From: Vibrio hepatarius
GTDB lineage: Bacteria; Pseudomonadota; Gammaproteobacteria; Enterobacterales; Vibrionaceae
Direction: 5' to 3'
NCBI RefSeq assembly: GCF_018860525.1
Contig: NZ_JAHKPM010000041.1
Location: 1 to 44,704, forward strand
Length of the DNA stretch: 44,704 nucleotides
The position numbers were made by a program, and so were the translations under genes. Under the pieces are notes generated by a model. It searched no databases and was not told the DNA's origin. It saw nothing but the letters and a program-made list of their open reading frames with translations. Each line of letters opens with the position of its first letter. The first letter of the stretch is position 1. This document shows, piece after piece, positions 16,522-26,150 of the stretch.

Positions 16522-18804
16522 TTATATTTTACAACCACCGCCAGCGCAATCATCATCTTGCTCTTGAATAGCGTCTTTTTGGTCATCACTCGCACCATCA
16601 CGAGTGTTGTGATAATAAAGCGTCTTTACACCATACTTATACGCAGTTAGCAGGTCTTGTAGTAGTTTTTTCATCGGGACCTTACCTTTATCAAAACGAG
16701 TCGGGTCATAGTTAGTGTTTGCAGAGATGGCTTGGTCAACAAATTTCTGCATAATTCCAACTAAGTGTAAATAACCATCATTAGAACCGATGTCCCAAAG
16801 CAGTTCATAGTTTTCCTTGTATTTTGTATATTCAGGCACCACCTGTTTTAGGATGCCGTCCTTAGATGCTTTAATTGAAACATAGCCTCTAGGCGGCTCA
16901 ATTCCGTTGGTCGCGTTGGAAATCTGAGAAGAAGTTTCTGATGGCATTAAGGCTGTGAGTGTTGAGTTACGAAGTCCATGTAACATGATTTCTTCGCGTA
17001 ATGTATCCCAATCGTAGTGTAGTGGCTCATCACAGACAGAATCGACGTCTTTTTTGTAAGTATCTATTGGTAACAAGCCTTTCGCATAGTTAGTTTCACC
17101 AAATGCAGGGCACTTACCTTGCTCTTTCGCTAACTCCACAGAAGCTTTTAATAGGTAATATTGCATTGCTTCAAAAGTGCGGTGAGTCAAACCACTTGCA
17201 CTACCATCAGAGTATTTGACCCCATTTTTAGCTAAATAATACGCATAATTTATGACACCGACACCTAGGGTTCGTCGATTCATGGTCGACCTTTTCGCGG
17301 CTGGCAGAGGGTAATTTTGGTAATCAAGTAGGGCGTCGAGCGCTCTTACTACCAAATCCGACAGCTCTTCAAAATCATCAAGAGACTGAATTGCACCAAG
17401 ATTAAATGCAGAAAGAGTACACAATGCAATTTCGCCAGATTCATCCTCAACATTAGTCAATGGCTTAGTAGGTAGTGCAATTTCTAAACATAAATTTGAC
17501 TGACGTACTGGAGCGACTTTAGGATCAAAAGGACTATGAGTATTACAATGATCTACATTTTGAATATAGATACGACCAGTTGAAGCTCTTTCCTGCATTA
17601 GAATAGAGAAGAGTTCAATAGCTTTTACGGTTTCTTTTTTAATCGACGAATCGTTTTCATATTGAGTATATAAACGCTCAAATTCATCTTGATCTTCAAA
17701 GAAAGCGTCATACAAGTTCGGAACGTCTGAAGGTGAGAATAGAGTAATGTTTCCGCCTTCAACCAGACGCTGATACATAAGTCGATTTAGTTGAACCCCA
17801 TAGTCCATGTGGCGTACACGGTTTTCTTCTACTCCTCGGTTGTTTTTCAATACCATTAAGGCTTGAGATTCACCGTGCCATAGCGGGTAGAAAACGGTTG
17901 CTGCACCACCCCGGACACCACCTTGAGAGCAGCATTTAACCGCTGTTTGGAAGTATTTATAGAATGGAATACAGCCAGTATGAAAAGCTTCTCCTCGTCG
18001 GATCTCTGAGCCTAGAGCACGGATCCGTCCAGCATTAACACCAATACCAGCTCGTTGAGAGACATAGCGAACTATGGAGCTTGCTGTGGCATTGATAGAG
18101 TCTAAGCTATCACCACATTCAATTAATACACATGAGCTAAATTGACGCGTTGGGGTGCGCACACCGGACATAATTGGTGTCGGCAAGGAAATTTTGAATG
18201 TTGATGTTGCGTCGTAAAAACGTTTTATATAGCTAAGACGCGTCGATTGCGGGTATTTTGCAAACAGACAGGCTGCAACGAGAATGTAAAGGAATTGAGC
18301 ACTTTCGTATATCTCACCTGAGACGCGATTTTGAACAAAGTACTTACCCTCAAGCTGTTTAACGGCTGCATAGGAAAAATTTAGGTCACGTTTATGATCG
18401 ATATAAGTATTGAGTTCGTCTAATTCTGATTTGGTATAATCTTGCAATATATTCTGATCATATTTACCCAAATCGACTAGACGAGCGGCATGATCGTATA
18501 GCTTCGGCGGTTCGTATTGACCATATGCTTTTTTACGCAAATGGAAAACAGCGAGTCGTGCAGCAAGATATTGATAATCTGGTGTTTCTTCTGAGATTAA
18601 ATCGGCTGCTGACTTGATAATTGTTTCATGAATATCTGACGTCGTGATTCCATCATAAAACTGAATGTGAGCGCGAAGTTCCACTTGAGATACAGAGACA
18701 TTGTCTAAGCCTTCTGCAGCCCAGGTGATTACTCTGTGGATCTTGTCCAGATCAATACTTTCTTTGCGTCCATCACGTTTAGTAACGGTGAGTTGTTGGT
18801 TCAT
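16522..18804 (-). CDS. nrdA: Ribonucleotide reductase class Ia alpha subunit
   Basis: The 760-residue protein is co-linear with E. coli NrdA throughout. The N-terminal ATP-cone begins MNQQLTVTKRDGRKE. The barrel carries the redox Cys in QFSSCVLIECGDSLDSI, the active-site NLCLEIALPTKP with Cys and Glu, and the NGIEPPRGYVSIKASKDG segment. The C-terminal tail CAGGGCKI holds the shuttle Cys pair. I start at ATG 18804 because the family N-terminus begins there; a frame seven codons longer adds unmatched residues. It reduces ribonucleoside diphosphates for DNA synthesis. The upstream region carries a perfect DnaA box and two NrdR-like boxes. Confidence 0.97.
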   Translation of the reverse strand: MNQQLTVTKRDGRKESIDLDKIHRVITWAAEGLDNVSVSQVELRAHIQFYDGITTSDIHETIIKSAADLISEETPDYQYLAARLAVFHLRKKAYGQYEPPKLYDHAARLVDLGKYDQNILQDYTKSELDELNTYIDHKRDLNFSYAAVKQLEGKYFVQNRVSGEIYESAQFLYILVAACLFAKYPQSTRLSYIKRFYDATSTFKISLPTPIMSGVRTPTRQFSSCVLIECGDSLDSINATASSIVRYVSQRAGIGVNAGRIRALGSEIRRGEAFHTGCIPFYKYFQTAVKCCSQGGVRGGAATVFYPLWHGESQALMVLKNNRGVEENRVRHMDYGVQLNRLMYQRLVEGGNITLFSPSDVPNLYDAFFEDQDEFERLYTQYENDSSIKKETVKAIELFSILMQERASTGRIYIQNVDHCNTHSPFDPKVAPVRQSNLCLEIALPTKPLTNVEDESGEIALCTLSAFNLGAIQSLDDFEELSDLVVRALDALLDYQNYPLPAAKRSTMNRRTLGVGVINYAYYLAKNGVKYSDGSASGLTHRTFEAMQYYLLKASVELAKEQGKCPAFGETNYAKGLLPIDTYKKDVDSVCDEPLHYDWDTLREEIMLHGLRNSTLTALMPSETSSQISNATNGIEPPRGYVSIKASKDGILKQVVPEYTKYKENYELLWDIGSNDGYLHLVGIMQKFVDQAISANTNYDPTRFDKGKVPMKKLLQDLLTAYKYGVKTLYYHNTRDGASDDQKDAIQEQDDDCAGGGCKI

Positions 18805-18890
18805 TCTGCTTAATTTCCCTAACAAAACTGATAAAAGCCGTGTTTCTATGCAAATTGCTTCAAAAACGTTACAGCTTTGTGATCAAAGTC

Positions 18891-18927
18891 TATCTACATA
18901 TTGTAGTGCAAACACAACATATAGGGG
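18891..18927 (-). promoter_or_regulatory. Tandem NrdR-like boxes upstream of nrdA
   Basis: Two sequences resemble the NrdR consensus ACACTATATATAGTGT: TATCTACATATTGTAG (18891-18906, about 10 of 16) and ACACAACATATAGGGG (18912-18927, about 13 of 16). Their starts are 21 bp apart, two helical turns, in keeping with tandem NrdR sites. They lie about 90-120 bp upstream of the nrdA start. The first match is modest, so this is a candidate. Confidence 0.5.
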
Positions 18928-18996
18928 TACATTGCTATTCGACTTACAAGATAGTGCTATCTAGAAAGCTTTTCAAGTTGAAGAACTTGGATGACT

Positions 18997-19005
18997 TGTG
19001 GATAA
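18997..19005 (-). promoter_or_regulatory. DnaA box upstream of nrdA
   Basis: TGTGGATAA is the exact reverse complement of the high-affinity DnaA box TTATCCACA. It lies about 195 bp upstream of the nrdA start codon. E. coli nrdAB is known to be controlled by DnaA, so the position is meaningful. The surrounding gap from 18805 to 19198 holds no gene I can support. Confidence 0.65.
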
Positions 19006-19198
19006 CTAACAAAATTGAAAATTTCAGTAAGTGGGTACTAACCGATGGAGATAGGAACCAATTGATTGTAAAAAATTGCTATTTTGGGATTGGTTTATTA
19101 GTAACCATATTTAAAAAAAAATTCCTTGATCTTTCGAACATTCTGAGCGTGAATTCTAAGTGCTCATTTTGGAACCAAAACAGTAAAAATAACCTTGA

Positions 19199-19234
19199 AA
19201 TAAAAACAAAAACGGCAGCATGTGTGTGCTACCG
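19199..19234 (-). terminator. Rho-independent terminator of ubiG
   Basis: On the minus strand CGGTAGCA, loop CACACA, TGCTGCCG (19234-19213; one internal mismatch in the stem) is followed by TTTTTGTTTTTA. It lies 38 bp after the ubiG stop and separates ubiG from nrdA. Confidence 0.85.
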
Positions 19235-19272
19235 CTGTGAGCATATCGTATTGGCGCTTGATGGAGACTTGG

Positions 19273-19980
19273 TTAAAACTTACTGGTACAGACTATGTAG
19301 TTGACGTCCACGTTTGTTCCAAGTTTGTAAGTGTCAGTGATGGGGTTGTACCTTAAGCCAGTTATTCCCACCTCAGTTAAGTCAGTAGTATCGATCATTT
19401 TAAGCAGTTCAGCAGGCCGAATAAATCTATCGTGATCATGAGTGCCTTCAGGCACAATACGCAGCAATTTTTCAGCTCCCACTATCGCAAATAAATACGA
19501 TTTAAAATTACGATTGAGTGTTGAAAAAAACACATTCCCGCCTGGTTTAACTAATGCAGAGCAAGCAGTAATAACAGAATGGGGGTCAGGCACATGCTCT
19601 AGCATTTCCATGCAGGTAACAACATCATATTTACCTTGGTTTTCTTGTGCATGATCTTCAATAGTGCTTTGAATATAAGTGAGCTCTGTTCCTGTTTCGA
19701 TCGCATGTAGCCTAGCCACGTCCAAAGGTTCTTTACCCATGTCTAAGCCCGTAACTATGGCACCTTCTTTCGCCATACTTTCAGCTAAAATACCGCCACC
19801 GCACCCTACATCAAGAACTTTCTTACCAAACAAGCCACCAACATTATCCAAGACATAATTCAAGCGTAGCGGATTGATTTGGTGAAGAGGTTTGAATTCT
19901 CCTTCCTTATCCCACCAGCGCGAGGCCATATCTTCAAATTTTTTAATTTCATTTGGATCGACATTTTTTGCAAGAGTCAT
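19273..19980 (-). CDS. ubiG: Ubiquinone biosynthesis O-methyltransferase
   Basis: This 235-residue class I SAM methyltransferase begins with the UbiG-type leader [32 protein letters not shown]. It has the SAM-binding [16 protein letters not shown] (motif I), TGLDMG (motif II) and [15 protein letters not shown]. UbiG performs both O-methylations in ubiquinone synthesis. It is divergent from gyrA, as in related gammaproteobacteria, and ends in a terminator before nrdA. Confidence 0.97.
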   Translation of the reverse strand: MTLAKNVDPNEIKKFEDMASRWWDKEGEFKPLHQINPLRLNYVLDNVGGLFGKKVLDVGCGGGILAESMAKEGAIVTGLDMGKEPLDVARLHAIETGTELTYIQSTIEDHAQENQGKYDVVTCMEMLEHVPDPHSVITACSALVKPGGNVFFSTLNRNFKSYLFAIVGAEKLLRIVPEGTHDHDRFIRPAELLKMIDTTDLTEVGITGLRYNPITDTYKLGTNVDVNYIVCTSKF

Positions 19981-20213
19981 AAGTGGTGTCTTTTCTCAGT
20001 AACTTCCATGAATAGGATAATATTATACTCTCTAACTGACTACACTCCATAGCTTGGGAGACTTTTCTGATGGAGTGGTGAAAATCTAGCCACTAAATCA
20101 GCGAGATAAAATAACAGTGTTTAATTTCTCAGCGTTTGATTCACTACCAAGCTCACAACCTGATAAAAGGTGAGGGAAAGTAATGCCGAACTTGGCATTT
20201 GTGTGTTATATTT

Positions 20214-20242
20214 TTGCGACTTAAACGTATTGTACATACGAT
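20214..20242 (+). promoter_or_regulatory. Candidate gyrA promoter
   Basis: TTGCGA (20214-20219) and TACGAT (20237-20242) are spaced by exactly 17 bases, about 25 bp before the gyrA start. The spacer and -10 element overlap the palindrome CGTAT-TGTAC-ATACG. Assigned by eye. Confidence 0.45.
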
Positions 20243-20267
20243 CTATAAATAGAGGGATATTGGCTCT

Positions 20268-22889
20268 ATGAGCGATCTAGCTAAAGAGATCACGCCCGTA
20301 AACATTGAAGATGAGCTAAGAGGTTCATACCTTGACTATGCGATGTCCGTTATCGTTGGTCGTGCTCTTCCAGATGTGCGTGATGGCCTAAAGCCTGTGC
20401 ACCGTCGCGTATTGTTCGCGATGAATGTATTGGGCAATGACTGGAATAAACCATATAAAAAATCTGCCCGTGTTGTGGGCGACGTTATCGGTAAATATCA
20501 CCCCCATGGTGATAGTGCAGTATACGATACGATTGTACGTATGGCTCAGCCGTTTTCACTGCGTTATATGCTTGTTGATGGTCAAGGTAACTTTGGTTCC
20601 ATTGATGGTGATTCAGCAGCGGCAATGCGTTATACCGAAGTTCGAATGTCAAAAATTGCTCATGAGCTTTTGGCTGACCTCGAAAAGGAAACCGTTGATT
20701 ACGTACCAAACTATGATGGCACTGAGCAAATCCCTGCGGTTTTGCCAACCAAGGTTCCTAATCTACTAGTCAATGGTGCTTCCGGTATTGCGGTAGGTAT
20801 GGCAACCAACATCCCTCCACATAACCTTAGTGAAGTGATTGATGGCTGTTTTGCCTATATCAATAATGAAGATATCACTATTGATGAGTTGATGGATTAT
20901 ATTCCAGGCCCTGACTTCCCAACGGCTGCGCTAATCAGCGGTCGTAAAGGTATAGTTGATGCGTATAAAACGGGTCGCGGTAAAGTTTACATGCGCTCCA
21001 AAGCCAGTGTTGAAGCTGACAAAAACGGTAAAGAAACGATCATCGTTACTGAGATCCCTTACCAAGTTAACAAAGCTCGACTGGTTGAAAAAATTGCTGA
21101 GTTAGTTAAAGACAAGAAAGTTGAAGGTATTAGTGCACTGCGTGATGAGTCTGACAAAGACGGTATGCGCATTGTTGTTGAATGTAAACGTGATGCTGTC
21201 GGTGAGGTTGTGCTAAACAACCTTTATACGCATACTCAATTGCAGACTACTTTTGGTATTAATATGGTTGCGCTGAACAATGGTCAGCCACAACTGTTTA
21301 ATCTCAAAGAGATGATCAAGTGCTTTGTTGATCATCGCCGCGAAGTGGTGACTCGTCGTACTATCTTTGAACTGCGTAAAGCTCGTGATCGCGCTCATAT
21401 CCTTGAAGGCCTTGCTCTTGCACTGGCCAATATTGACGAAATTATCGAGCTTATTCGGCGTGCACCTTCACCTGCTGAAGCGAAAGCAGGCTTAGTTGCC
21501 CGTGGTTGGGATTTAGGTAATGTTACGACCATGCTTGAGCGTGCTGGTACAGATGCCGCTCGTCCTGATTGGCTAGAGCCTCAATTCGGTATTCGTAACA
21601 ACCAATATTTTTTAACTGAGCAGCAAGCACAAGCTATTTTAGATCTACGCCTTCAAAAATTGACAGGCCTAGAGCATGAGAAAATTCTTGATGAATACAA
21701 ACAGCTTCTAGAAGAAATTGCTGAGTTGATGCATATTCTGGCGAGCACTGAACGCTTGATGGAAGTGATTCGTGAAGAACTAGAAGCGGTTCGCAATGCC
21801 TTTGGTGATACACGTCGTACTGAGATTACTGCGGCTATCCATGATATCGATATGGAAGAGCTTATTGCTCGTGAAGATGTTGTTGTGACACTGTCTCATG
21901 AAGGCTACGTTAAGTATCAGCTGCTTCGTGACTATGAGTCTCAACGTCGTGGAGGAAAAGGTAAGAGTGCAACTAGGATGAAAGATGAAGACTACATTGA
22001 ACGTCTTTTAGTTGCTAATACTCACGATAACATTTTATGCTTCTCCACTCGTGGTAAGACTTACCGCCTTAAAGTTTATCAACTGCCACAAGCATCGCGT
22101 ACTGCTCGTGGTAAGCCCATTGTCAATGTGTTGCCTTTGGAAGAGAATGAACGCATTACGGCCATTTTGCCCGTGAGTGAATTTTCCCCTGACAAGTTTA
22201 TCTTTATGGCAACAGGTGATGGTACCGTTAAGAAAACCTCTTTAGATCAATTTTCTAATGTTCGTTCAAATGGCCTTATTGCAGTAAACTTGCGTGATGA
22301 TGATTCGCTGATCGGCGTTGATATTACAAACGGTGAGAGTGATATCATGTTGTTCTCGAAAGCGGGTAAAGTGGTCCGCTTCACCGAAGACAAGGTTAGA
22401 GCAATGGGACGTACCGCTGCTGGTGTACGCGGTATGAAGTTAGCTAATGACGATCAAGTCGTATCACTGATTGTTCCTTCTAATGAAGGTGATATTTTGA
22501 CGGTGACACAAAACGGCTACGGTAAACGTACTGAGTTGGCTGAATATCCAACTAAAGGACGTGCAACTCAAGGTGTTGTCTCAATTAAGGTTTCTGAGAG
22601 AAATGGCAGTGTTGTTGGTGCTGTTCAAGTCGAAGAAGGTGATGAGATGATGATGATCACTGACGCAGGAACCTTAGTCCGTACTCGAGTTGCAGAAGTG
22701 AGTCAAGTTGGACGTAATACCTTAGGTGTGACCTTGATTCGAACTGCTGCCGATGAAAATGTTGTTGGCCTTCAGCGAATTGATGAGATTGAAGAATCTG
22801 AATTGCTTCAGGATGAAGGAGAGGAGGCGAGTGCTAGCGTAGAGCTGACTGAGTCAGAATCAAATTCAGATAGTGAAGAACAGCAGTAA
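20268..22889 (+). CDS. gyrA: DNA gyrase subunit A
   Basis: The 873-residue protein is complete. The breakage-reunion domain has catalytic Y122 in [11 protein letters not shown]. The quinolone-resistance region reads [10 protein letters not shown] with S83 and D87, the susceptible-type residues. The C-terminal beta-pinwheel contains the GyrA-box QRRGGKG that wraps DNA. The tail is very acidic ([20 protein letters not shown]). With GyrB it introduces negative supercoils using ATP. GAGGGATATTGGCTCT precedes the ATG. It is a single gene ended by a strong terminator. The acidic tail, known to tune supercoiling in relatives, is long and Ser/Glu-rich. Confidence 0.99.
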   Translation: MSDLAKEITPVNIEDELRGSYLDYAMSVIVGRALPDVRDGLKPVHRRVLFAMNVLGNDWNKPYKKSARVVGDVIGKYHPHGDSAVYDTIVRMAQPFSLRYMLVDGQGNFGSIDGDSAAAMRYTEVRMSKIAHELLADLEKETVDYVPNYDGTEQIPAVLPTKVPNLLVNGASGIAVGMATNIPPHNLSEVIDGCFAYINNEDITIDELMDYIPGPDFPTAALISGRKGIVDAYKTGRGKVYMRSKASVEADKNGKETIIVTEIPYQVNKARLVEKIAELVKDKKVEGISALRDESDKDGMRIVVECKRDAVGEVVLNNLYTHTQLQTTFGINMVALNNGQPQLFNLKEMIKCFVDHRREVVTRRTIFELRKARDRAHILEGLALALANIDEIIELIRRAPSPAEAKAGLVARGWDLGNVTTMLERAGTDAARPDWLEPQFGIRNNQYFLTEQQAQAILDLRLQKLTGLEHEKILDEYKQLLEEIAELMHILASTERLMEVIREELEAVRNAFGDTRRTEITAAIHDIDMEELIAREDVVVTLSHEGYVKYQLLRDYESQRRGGKGKSATRMKDEDYIERLLVANTHDNILCFSTRGKTYRLKVYQLPQASRTARGKPIVNVLPLEENERITAILPVSEFSPDKFIFMATGDGTVKKTSLDQFSNVRSNGLIAVNLRDDDSLIGVDITNGESDIMLFSKAGKVVRFTEDKVRAMGRTAAGVRGMKLANDDQVVSLIVPSNEGDILTVTQNGYGKRTELAEYPTKGRATQGVVSIKVSERNGSVVGAVQVEEGDEMMMITDAGTLVRTRVAEVSQVGRNTLGVTLIRTAADENVVGLQRIDEIEESELLQDEGEEASASVELTESESNSDSEEQQ

Positions 22890-22906
22890 TATATTTGCTT
22901 TATTAG

Positions 22907-22942
22907 AAAAAAGCCGAGCATTAAGCTCGGCTTTTTGTTTTC
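22907..22942 (+). terminator. Rho-independent terminator of gyrA
   Basis: AGCCGAGC (22912-22919), loop ATTAA, and GCTCGGCT (22925-22932), followed by TTTTGTTTTC, 18 bp after the gyrA stop. Confidence 0.95.
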
Positions 22943-23187
22943 TATCATTCAATAGATTAGTTAATATACCCCTTCCGCTGGCAATCAGAAAAAATATTTA
23001 AGTGATCAGGAAAATCGGTCGCTTATATATAAAAGTTGCTAAGAAATGTAGCCATTATAGCGGCTCAAAAAATACTTTATTACAAATAGTTACAAGCAAG
23101 TGATATTTTAATAATATTACGTGCAACGAGAAAAATTTGTCGATAAAATTAAAGACTTCAGTCTATTCCTATATGAATATAAAAATC

Positions 23188-25071
23188 ATGAAATTGTCTC
23201 TAAAACAAAAACTCATAGGTGCCAGCTTATTAGCTGTATTGCTAATGGCTGGAGTACTTACTTGGCTTTCCGCTGATCAGCTTTTTAAACAAACTCGTAA
23301 TGGCGTTATTGCTAGGGCAGATAGCTTGACCAAAACCGCCTCAGAAGGTATTTCGGATTGGATTAAAATTCGTAAAGATATCGCCCAAGCATTTAATGGC
23401 AATGCCCAACAAAGTGATGTGGTACCTTTTTTACAACAAGCGCGCCAGGCTGGTGGGTTTGATGACATTTTCCTAGGCACGCCCAGGGGAGAGATGCTCC
23501 GTTCACATCCTGAGAGAAATCGTGCAGATTATGATCCTCGAGTTCGTCCTTGGTATCAAGATGCGAATAATGCCGGCCACCAGATTATTACTACAGCTTA
23601 TCAAGACGCCATAACTAATGCATTGCTTGTCACTATTGCCGAACCCGTTCGTCAAAATGGCGCCTTTATTGGCGTAGTTGGGGCTGATGTGCTGATTGAT
23701 CAGTTGATCAATGATGTGATTAATCTTGATGCAGGTGATAACTCTTATGCAATGCTTATTGATACCCAAGATGGAACATTTTTAGCGCACCCCAATAAAG
23801 AGCTGTTACTAAAACCCGTCTCAACTCTTGCAGGCGAGTTAACCATGGCTTCAATTACGCGATCGGCTAAAGAAGGTTCAATGAGTATTGTTGAACGTAA
23901 TGGCCAAGACAAGTTTTACTTCTTCAAAAGGGTGCCAGGTACTGAATGGATTTTCGCTCTAGAAATGGACCGTCAAACAGAAGAAGCCAGTCATTCAGCA
24001 TTACTTCAAGACTTGATACTAACAGCGCTTATCGTCACTCTTTTGGTTTTTGCTGTTGTCTCTTGGTTAGTAAACTTCTTATTTCGCGATCTTGGGCGGG
24101 TATCTAAGGCTCTTGAAGAGATTGCTTCAGGTGAAGGGGATTTAACGCAACGTCTTGAACCGAGAAGTGATGATGAAGTGGGTCAATTGGCAGAAAACTT
24201 TAACACCTTCGTTGGTCACATGCATGCTATGGTCTCAAAATTGAGCAAGGTCTCAGCATCCCTGTCTGATCAGTCGAAGCAAACGGCTTCACAAGCAGAA
24301 GAACGTAGTGCGCGGATTCGTTTGCAACAGGATGAAATCAACATGGTTGCGACAGCTATCAATGAAATGGCTGCTGCGACTCAAGAAATTGCGGGCAATG
24401 CAGATAACACCGCTCAGAATTCGACAGAAGCTGTGACGGCGTGTGTTCATGGTGGACAGAAGGTGGTACAAACGCAGAGTTCGATTCAGAATCTAGCGCA
24501 GGAAGTCGAAGTTGCCACTGAAGTGATTCAGGAACTTGAAGTGCATGGCAATAGCATCAGCACCATTCTTTCTACCATTCAAAACATTGCTGAACAAACA
24601 AACTTACTCGCATTGAATGCAGCAATTGAAGCCGCACGTGCAGGAGAGCAAGGACGTGGATTCGCAGTGGTTGCCGATGAGGTTAGAGTACTGAGTCAAC
24701 GCACTCATGCCTCAACCAAAGAAATCCAGCAAATGATTGAAACATTACAAAGTACAACAGGCAAAGCAGTCACTATCATGAGTGATAGCCGCCAGTTGGC
24801 TGATACTAGTGTTAGCGATGCGGACTCTGCGGCAATTAGTCTTAATCAAATTCAGTCGGCCGTAGAGCAAATTAGTGATATGGCGACGCAAATAGCCTCT
24901 GCTGCGGAAGAGCAAGCCTCTGTGACCTCGGAAGTTACTCGCAATACCGTTGGTATACGAGATGTTTCTGATGAGTTAGCAGGTGAAGCGCACGACGCTG
25001 CTGCGCAAGCAGCCCAGCTTTCTGAGCTTTCTTACCAACTGGAGCAAGAAATTGGTCGCTTTAAGCTTTAA
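23188..25071 (+). CDS. Methyl-accepting chemotaxis protein with dCache sensor
   Basis: The ~627-residue protein has a transmembrane helix near the N-terminus ([19 protein letters not shown]) and a periplasmic double-Cache domain. That domain contains YDPRVRPWY, a downstream TAYQDA and GADVLID, the Y-x4-R-x-W-Y...Y...D pattern described for amino-acid-binding dCache_1 sensors. A second membrane helix ([20 protein letters not shown]), a HAMP domain and a coiled-coil signalling domain with the hairpin tip [20 protein letters not shown] follow. It should sense a small ligand outside the cell and control CheA; amino acids are the inferred ligands. The start is uncertain: no good ribosome site is seen before ATG 23188 or 23173, and a TTG start at 23137 is possible. 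No pentapeptide tether for CheR/CheB is seen at the C-terminus (IGRFKL). Confidence 0.93.
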   Translation: MKLSLKQKLIGASLLAVLLMAGVLTWLSADQLFKQTRNGVIARADSLTKTASEGISDWIKIRKDIAQAFNGNAQQSDVVPFLQQARQAGGFDDIFLGTPRGEMLRSHPERNRADYDPRVRPWYQDANNAGHQIITTAYQDAITNALLVTIAEPVRQNGAFIGVVGADVLIDQLINDVINLDAGDNSYAMLIDTQDGTFLAHPNKELLLKPVSTLAGELTMASITRSAKEGSMSIVERNGQDKFYFFKRVPGTEWIFALEMDRQTEEASHSALLQDLILTALIVTLLVFAVVSWLVNFLFRDLGRVSKALEEIASGEGDLTQRLEPRSDDEVGQLAENFNTFVGHMHAMVSKLSKVSASLSDQSKQTASQAEERSARIRLQQDEINMVATAINEMAAATQEIAGNADNTAQNSTEAVTACVHGGQKVVQTQSSIQNLAQEVEVATEVIQELEVHGNSISTILSTIQNIAEQTNLLALNAAIEAARAGEQGRGFAVVADEVRVLSQRTHASTKEIQQMIETLQSTTGKAVTIMSDSRQLADTSVSDADSAAISLNQIQSAVEQISDMATQIASAAEEQASVTSEVTRNTVGIRDVSDELAGEAHDAAAQAAQLSELSYQLEQEIGRFKL

Positions 25072-25120
25072 CAACTTAGCTAAATAAAGCGATTAACTCA
25101 GAGTGTCTATATAAAGTGGC

Positions 25121-25151
25121 TTAACTAAGGGTAAGTTATGCCACTTTAGCT
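25121..25151 (+). terminator. Hairpin downstream of the chemoreceptor gene
   Basis: AAAGTGGC and GCCACTTT form an 8-bp stem with a long, partly self-paired loop about 50 bp after the chemoreceptor stop. Only a short T-run (AGCTTT) follows, so this is a weak terminator. Confidence 0.4.
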
Positions 25152-25245
25152 TTAACCTAAAATGGACTATGAGTCTCTTTTTTTACATTGAACTAACACT
25201 ATTGAAAGGGCTTGTACTGTATTGTTAGAGCGATCGTAAGAATGA

Positions 25246-25995
25246 ATGAAGTTTATGTTTAAAATTACTTTAGCGTTTTTAAGTGCTGCTATCAGCTTTC
25301 ATGCTTTTGCATCGGATGATGTAGTAAAACCTCTCCAATTTAAAAAAATTACTAATAATGTTTTTTTAGTAAAATCTTTCCGTGAATTTAAAAATCTACA
25401 GGATCCAGATAAACCAATTTTAATGGACGCTAACTCATTATTGTATGTTGATGGAAAGGATGCGTATTTAATTGATACACCATGGAATGCATCCAATATG
25501 CCCCAACTGATGACGTGGATTGAAAACAAAGGTCTAGAGCTAAAGAAAACAGTATTTTCTCACTTTCATGAAGATCGAACCGGTGGTTTAGAATACCTAC
25601 AAGCGCATAACTTTGAGACATATGCTTCTGTATTAACGAATACATTTTTACGATCTGATCATAAAAAAGCCACTAATCATCAATTTTCAGATGATAACTT
25701 TGTGCTGCTAGAAAATAAGATTGAAGTATTTTACCCAGGGGCTGGCCATACCAAAGACAATACGGTTATTTGGCTGCCAAAAGAGCAGGTTTTACTTGGT
25801 GGGTGTTTAATTCGAGCCGGTGAAGTTAACACTATCGGATGGACTGGTGATGCTGTTAAAAAAGAATGGGCAAACTCGGCTAAAAAAGTACTAAGTAAGT
25901 ACCCTGAGGCTCGATTCGTTGTTCCTGGGCATGGCAGTGTTGGTGAGGGGACAGACAGTATTACCCATACTATCGGTATCGCAGAAGGTTTATAA
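25246..25995 (+). CDS. Subclass B1 metallo-beta-lactamase
   Basis: The 249-residue protein has a signal peptide (MKFMFKITLAFLSAAISFHAFA, cleaved near SDD), so it should be periplasmic. All B1 zinc ligands are visible: SHFHEDRTGG gives H106, H108 and D110 (BBL 116, 118, 120), GAGHTKDN gives H168 (196), GGCLIR gives C187 (221), and PGHG gives H229 (263). Arg190 sits at the position (224) that binds the beta-lactam carboxylate, as Arg does in VIM enzymes. The Cys ligand separates it from the glyoxalase-type and B3 families. It is chromosomally placed between a chemoreceptor and a protease-like gene, with no integrase or attC site, suggesting a resident enzyme related to the chromosomal B1 enzymes of vibrios. 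Activity on carbapenems cannot be judged from sequence. Confidence 0.88.
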   Translation: MKFMFKITLAFLSAAISFHAFASDDVVKPLQFKKITNNVFLVKSFREFKNLQDPDKPILMDANSLLYVDGKDAYLIDTPWNASNMPQLMTWIENKGLELKKTVFSHFHEDRTGGLEYLQAHNFETYASVLTNTFLRSDHKKATNHQFSDDNFVLLENKIEVFYPGAGHTKDNTVIWLPKEQVLLGGCLIRAGEVNTIGWTGDAVKKEWANSAKKVLSKYPEARFVVPGHGSVGEGTDSITHTIGIAEGL

Positions 25996-25996
25996 A

Positions 25997-26136
25997 TTCA
26001 CTCCCATAGGTGCCCCCAATGGGGGGCTGTCATGTTTTCTGCCAAGGAATAAAAGCTAACCAGTACCGATTGGTTGACATAACAATTGACGTAACCCCTT
26101 AGCTGTGAAAATAATCTTATATTTGATGGGAGTGAA
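25997..26136. repeat. 140-bp interval bounded by an 11-bp perfect inverted repeat, with GC-rich inner hairpin
   Basis: TTCACTCCCAT (25997-26007) and ATGGGAGTGAA (26126-26136) are perfect inverse copies framing almost the whole gap between the beta-lactamase stop and the subtilase-like stop. Inside, GCCCCC-AAT-GGGGGGC (26012-26027) forms a strong hairpin that may terminate the beta-lactamase transcript, though its T-tract is poor. The interval may be a small non-autonomous repeat or simply a pair of terminators. Confidence 0.5.
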
Positions 26137-26150
26137 GCGTAATTTTATCT

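Noticed and set aside
18840..19304. 154-codon plus-strand frame between nrdA and ubiG
   Set aside because: It covers the NrdR-like and DnaA sites and the ubiG terminator, has no ribosome site, and its product has low-complexity composition.
20268..20540. Quinolone-resistance mutation in gyrA
   Set aside because: Positions 83 and 87 are Ser and Asp, the susceptible-type residues.
25996..26150. Integron attC site after the beta-lactamase gene
   Set aside because: The interval has inverted repeats but lacks the GTTRRRY core and the VCR-like body expected of an attC site.
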